Shown here: positions 5,979 to 8,631 of the stretch, in pieces
Position numbering within the stretch: the first letter of the stretch is position 1
How the letters are laid out: each line of letters begins with the position of its first letter
Source of the DNA: an uncultured Lachnospiraceae bacterium
GTDB taxonomy: Bacteria > Bacillota > Clostridia > Lachnospirales > Lachnospiraceae
Direction of reading: 5' to 3'
Length of the DNA: 8,631 nucleotides
Assembly (NCBI GenBank): GCA_902764045.1
Contig: CACWUI010000078.1
Coordinates: forward strand, 1-8,631
Made by a program: the position numbers and the translations under genes
The notes under the pieces: model-generated
Seen by the model: only the letters and a program-made list of their open reading frames with translations
What the model was told of the DNA's origin: nothing
The model's database searches: none

Positions 5979-7385
5979 TCACCCTATACTGCCTTTCATC
6001 TCAAGCCTTATAAGATTGTTCATCTCTACTGCATACTCCACGGGAAGCTCTTTAGACACATTGTCCGCAAAACCGCTGACTATAAGGGCCTTAGCCTCCT
6101 CCTCGGAAAGCCCTCTGCTCATAAGGTAAAATACCGCATCGTCACTGATCTTTCCGATCTTTGCTTCATGACCCACATCTGCGTACCTGGTCCTTATATC
6201 CATGGCGGGAATGGTGTCCGACCGGGAAATATTGTCCACCATAAGTGATTCGCAGGATACGGCGCACTTGGAATTCTTTGCCTTTTCAGTGATGACAACC
6301 GCGCTTCTGAAGGTGCTCACACCTCCGTCCTTTGAAATAGAACGGGTATTTACAAATGATGAAGTGTTTTCCGCATTATGTATGACTTTGGTTCCCGTGT
6401 CTAAGTTCTGGTCATTTCCCGCAAAGGTCACTCCCGTAAACTCTGCTCTGGCACCCCTGCCGTTCAGCACGCTCATGGGATAAAGGTAGGAAACGTGGGA
6501 TCCGAATGATCCGGACACCCACTCGATACGTCCTCCTTCTTCAACCCTGGCGCGTTTGGTATTCAGGTTATACATGTTCTTGGACCAGTTCTCGATGGTT
6601 GAATAACGAAGTTTGGCATTTTTGCCCACAAAAAGCTCTACGCAGCCTGCGTGGAGATTGGCCACATTGTACTTGGGAGCGGAGCAGCCTTCGATAAAGT
6701 GAAGGTCAGCACCCTCGTCCACTATGATCAGGGTGTGCTCGAACTGTCCGGCCCCAGGGGCATTCAGCCTGAAATAGGACTGCAGAGGTATCTCTACAGA
6801 TACTCCCGGAGGCACATATACAAATGATCCTCCGGACCATACCGCACCGTGAAGAGCAGCAAACTTATGATCCGTAGGAGGCACAAGTTTCATGAAATGC
6901 TCCTTTACCATATCCGCGTAAGGCCCGGTAAGAGCACTTTCCATATCCGTGTAAATAACACCCTGCTCCTCAACCTCTTTTCGCACGTTGTGGTAGACCA
7001 GCTCGGAGTCATACTGGGCGCCCACACCCGCAAGGGAAGTCCTCTCGGCCTCGGGGATACCAAGCCTGTCAAATGTGTTCTTAATGTCATCGGGAACCTC
7101 GGACCATTTGGCGCTCATCTTGGTATTGGGACGCACATAGGTCACTATCTCGTCCATATTCAAACCTTCAATGGAAGGACCCCACTCAGGCACCTGAAGA
7201 TCATTGTAAATATCCAAAGACTTAAGACGGAACTCCTTCATCCAGTCCGGGTCATTTTTCTCTTTTGAGAGTTTTTCCACTATATCTTTGGTGAGACCCT
7301 CGTCGATACGATATGCGTCCTTTTCTTCATCCCTGATATCATATATATTTCTGTCTATGTCTGAAACTTTAGTCTTTTCTTTCAT
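5979..7385 (-). CDS. sufB: SufB, Fe-S scaffold subunit
   Basis: SufB is the main scaffold on which sulfide and iron are assembled, working with SufC and SufD. The protein is 468 aa, the usual length. The central part is very strongly conserved: ALHGAVWSGGSFVYVPPGV (about 178-195), then EGCSAPKYN with C234 and ANLHAGC with C248, then TFAGNDQNLDTGTKVIHNA. The C-terminus has ISDDAVFYLMSRGLSEEEA and ELPVEYAVEMNNLIRLEMKG, the SufB ending. The ATG at 7385 has only a weak ribosome binding site: AGGA lies about 10 nt upstream. It is separated from sufC by 162 nt that carry a foldback repeat, the only large gap in this operon, while sufD follows after 6 nt. No internal defect is seen. Confidence 0.96.
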   Translation of the reverse strand: MKEKTKVSDIDRNIYDIRDEEKDAYRIDEGLTKDIVEKLSKEKNDPDWMKEFRLKSLDIYNDLQVPEWGPSIEGLNMDEIVTYVRPNTKMSAKWSEVPDDIKNTFDRLGIPEAERTSLAGVGAQYDSELVYHNVRKEVEEQGVIYTDMESALTGPYADMVKEHFMKLVPPTDHKFAALHGAVWSGGSFVYVPPGVSVEIPLQSYFRLNAPGAGQFEHTLIIVDEGADLHFIEGCSAPKYNVANLHAGCVELFVGKNAKLRYSTIENWSKNMYNLNTKRARVEEGGRIEWVSGSFGSHVSYLYPMSVLNGRGARAEFTGVTFAGNDQNLDTGTKVIHNAENTSSFVNTRSISKDGGVSTFRSAVVITEKAKNSKCAVSCESLMVDNISRSDTIPAMDIRTRYADVGHEAKIGKISDDAVFYLMSRGLSEEEAKALIVSGFADNVSKELPVEYAVEMNNLIRLEMKGSIG

Positions 7386-7429
7386 ATCTCTGTCATCCTG
7401 TAAATGTTGTGAGCGTATCTTTTCATCCG

Positions 7430-7532
7430 GAGACTCGGTGACAGTTCTGTGTCACAAACAGGTTTGCGACACAAAAACCGTCCCCGGTCTCTTTACAAAC
7501 GGGTTTGCGACACAAAAACTGTTCCCTGTTCC
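7430..7532 (-). repeat. Foldback repeat, GGGGACGGTT family, copy C, between sufC and sufB
   Basis: An inverted repeat has 30-nt arms (7430-7459 and 7462-7491) meeting at CAAAC-AG-GTTTG. In minus-strand RNA three of the four substitutions are G-U pairs, with one true mismatch and two bulges. The right arm is then partly duplicated: 7454-7484 recurs at 7495-7525 with three differences, sharing GGTTTGCGACACAAAAAC. The repeat fills most of the 162-nt gap between sufC and sufB, so it lies in the suf mRNA. No U-run follows the stem, so read-through is expected. Confidence 0.85.
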
Positions 7533-7547
7533 CGGTACTCAGGTTTT

Positions 7548-8288
7548 TTATTCGTACTTAGCAAATCCACTGTCCAGGATCTTCTTCACAAGAGATCCGT
7601 CCCCCTCTTCAACCATCTTCCCCTTAACAATAACATGGGTCTTATCAACATTAAGAGACTCCAATATCCTTGTGTTGTGGGTAATGATAAGAAGAGATCC
7701 GCCGCATTTGTCCATATATTCACTGATGCCCTTGGAAACCGTCTTTACCGCATCCACGTCAAGACCGGAATCCGTCTCGTCTAAAATTGCAAGCTTGGGC
7801 TTGAGCATGAGAAGCTGTAAAACCTCTGCTTTTTTCTTCTCACCACCGGAAAAACCAACGTTTAAGTCTCTCTGGAGATACTTTTCATCCATGCCGAGAA
7901 CTCCCATGTTGCCTTCAGTTTCCTGCTTGAAATCCCAGAATTTAATGCGCTTTCCGCCTCTTTGCTCCAGCGCATTTCTTAAAAACTCGCTGAGCGTGAT
8001 CCCAGGTACCTCAACAGGAGCCTGGAACGAAAGAAAAAGTCCCTTCTTTGCCCGCTCATTTGCCGGCTCTTCGGTGATGTCCTCGCCCTCAAGGCTTATC
8101 TTACCCTTTGTCACCGTGTACTTGGGATTTCCCATGATCGCAAGACCCAGAGTGGATTTGCCGGCGCCGTTTGGTCCCATGATCACATGGGTCTCACCGG
8201 CATTTACCTCCAGGCTGATACTGCTTAATATTTCCTTATCTTCCACACTTACAGAAAGGTCTTCCACCTTTAATAAGCTATCTGCCAT
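7548..8288 (-). CDS. sufC: SufC, ABC-type ATPase of Fe-S assembly
   Basis: SufC is a soluble ABC ATPase that binds SufB and SufD and drives the shape changes of the scaffold; it is not a transporter. From ATG 8288 it is 246 aa, normal for SufC. The ATPase parts appear in order: Walker A GPNGAGKST with K44, the Q-loop FLSFQAPVEVPGIT with Q89, the signature FSGGEKKKAEVLQLL (146-160), Walker B LAILDETDSGLD with E171, and the switch H204 in IITHN. The FQAPVEVPG and SGGEKKKAE segments are typical of SufC. The start is set by GGAGGT at 8298-8293, 4 nt before the ATG; an in-frame TTG at 8300 overlaps that site and is rejected. The upstream nitroreductase-like gene ends 14 nt before. A long repeat-bearing gap separates it from sufB. 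Confidence 0.97.
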   Translation of the reverse strand: MADSLLKVEDLSVSVEDKEILSSISLEVNAGETHVIMGPNGAGKSTLGLAIMGNPKYTVTKGKISLEGEDITEEPANERAKKGLFLSFQAPVEVPGITLSEFLRNALEQRGGKRIKFWDFKQETEGNMGVLGMDEKYLQRDLNVGFSGGEKKKAEVLQLLMLKPKLAILDETDSGLDVDAVKTVSKGISEYMDKCGGSLLIITHNTRILESLNVDKTHVIVKGKMVEEGDGSLVKKILDSGFAKYE

Positions 8289-8302
8289 TTCTACCTCCAA
8301 AA

Positions 8303-8631
8303 TCAGATCTCAAACTCCGCAATGACTTTTCCGCCTTCTGGCAGTCCCTCTATATCTTCACCGCCCATAGTCCATTTCGCACTGCCGTTGTAAGGCAGAG
8401 CCACGGCCGCCACATGCTGCATGACCACGCCCAGATTAAGAGCCCCGTCTGTCTCGCCTGTCCACTCATCGGGAAGACTTACCAGGGTAAGTCTGTGGTC
8501 CTTTATGATAAATGCGTAAGGCTGGCGGTTCATATAACTCGGGGAATTGGAAGCTGCAAGAAGTGACTCCCACAATATGTCCCCGTAAAAATCTATCTGC
8601 TCGTCAACGCCGCTTTTATTTCCTTTATAAT
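8303..8631 (-). CDS. Nitroreductase-like protein, C-terminal part (cut by window edge)
   Basis: The frame is open to the right edge, so only the last 109 or so codons are seen. The visible protein includes YGDILWESLLAASNSPSYMN followed by RQPYAFIIKD. The alpha-A-S-x-S-P-S-x-x-N-R-Q-P pattern resembles the flavin-binding segment of putative nitroreductases of the TM1586 type, where APSxxNxQPW is typical. A later stretch, LNLGVVMQHVAAVAL, fits the helix that follows in that family, and the end has an acidic KVIAEFEI. Such proteins bind FMN and reduce nitro or quinone compounds with NAD(P)H, but the substrate here is unknown. It ends 14 nt before sufC, so it is probably cotranscribed with the suf genes, and the operon promoter is then likely outside the window. 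The family call is from short motifs only. Confidence 0.62.
   Translation of the reverse strand, partial: YKGNKSGVDEQIDFYGDILWESLLAASNSPSYMNRQPYAFIIKDHRLTLVSLPDEWTGETDGALNLGVVMQHVAAVALPYNGSAKWTMGGEDIEGLPEGGKVIAEFEI

Noticed and set aside
7454..7525. Direct repeats between sufC and sufB as a possible CRISPR array
   Set aside because: There are only two copies, they differ at three positions, they form part of a foldback, and no cas genes are present.
8289..8300. Upstream TTG start for sufC giving an extra MEVE
   Set aside because: It overlaps the GGAGGT ribosome binding site that clearly serves the ATG at 8288.
7288..8325. Long plus-strand open frame of 345 codons opposite sufC and the start of sufB
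   Set aside because: It is the antisense shadow of sufC, which has every ABC ATPase motif, and it crosses the sufC-sufB repeat; its translation has no recognisable domain.

Overview
The window looks like chromosomal DNA from a low-to-mid-GC Firmicute of the class Clostridia, most likely a Lachnospiraceae member. The reasons are a Suf operon with SufU and without SufA/SufE, a greA-lysS pair, a FakB/DegV-type lipid-binding gene, strong GGAGG-type ribosome binding sites, and near-consensus sigma-A promoters. The family assignment is inferred from gene content only. Almost everything is on the minus strand; the one plus-strand gene is a double-GNAT acetyltransferase.

Layout from left to right: the 5' end of lysS (1-269, minus) follows greA (294-770, minus), and a very good promoter lies upstream of greA (832-860) with a palindrome over its start site. 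Bases 780-1385 carry no protein gene. They hold that promoter, a foldback repeat (884-959), a 19-bp palindrome (984-1002), a tRNA-Gly(GCC) gene with its own promoter, and a foldback of about 230 bp (1161-1390) that runs into the end of degV. degV (1385-2269, minus) is divergent from the GNAT gene (2376-3146, plus). The GNAT gene converges on the suf operon, which reads leftward: a nitroreductase-like 3' end (8303-8631), then sufC, sufB, sufD, sufS and sufU. The suf terminator sits inside the last codons of the GNAT gene.

The suf genes act together. SufS takes sulfur from cysteine, SufU (a zinc protein) carries it, and the SufB/SufC/SufD scaffold assembles Fe-S clusters using SufC ATPase. The genes are packed with gaps of 6-16 nt except between sufC and sufB, where 162 nt are occupied by a repeat.

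I saw no phage, transposase, CRISPR or defence genes. The least explained content is the set of foldback elements. Three share a GGGGACGGTT-like core: one intergenic, one in frame inside the GNAT gene, one inside the suf operon. The fourth is the long foldback beside degV. In all four, most base differences between the two arms become G-U wobble pairs only when the minus strand is read as RNA. This suggests the hairpin is kept as RNA, or as one DNA strand, in a fixed orientation.
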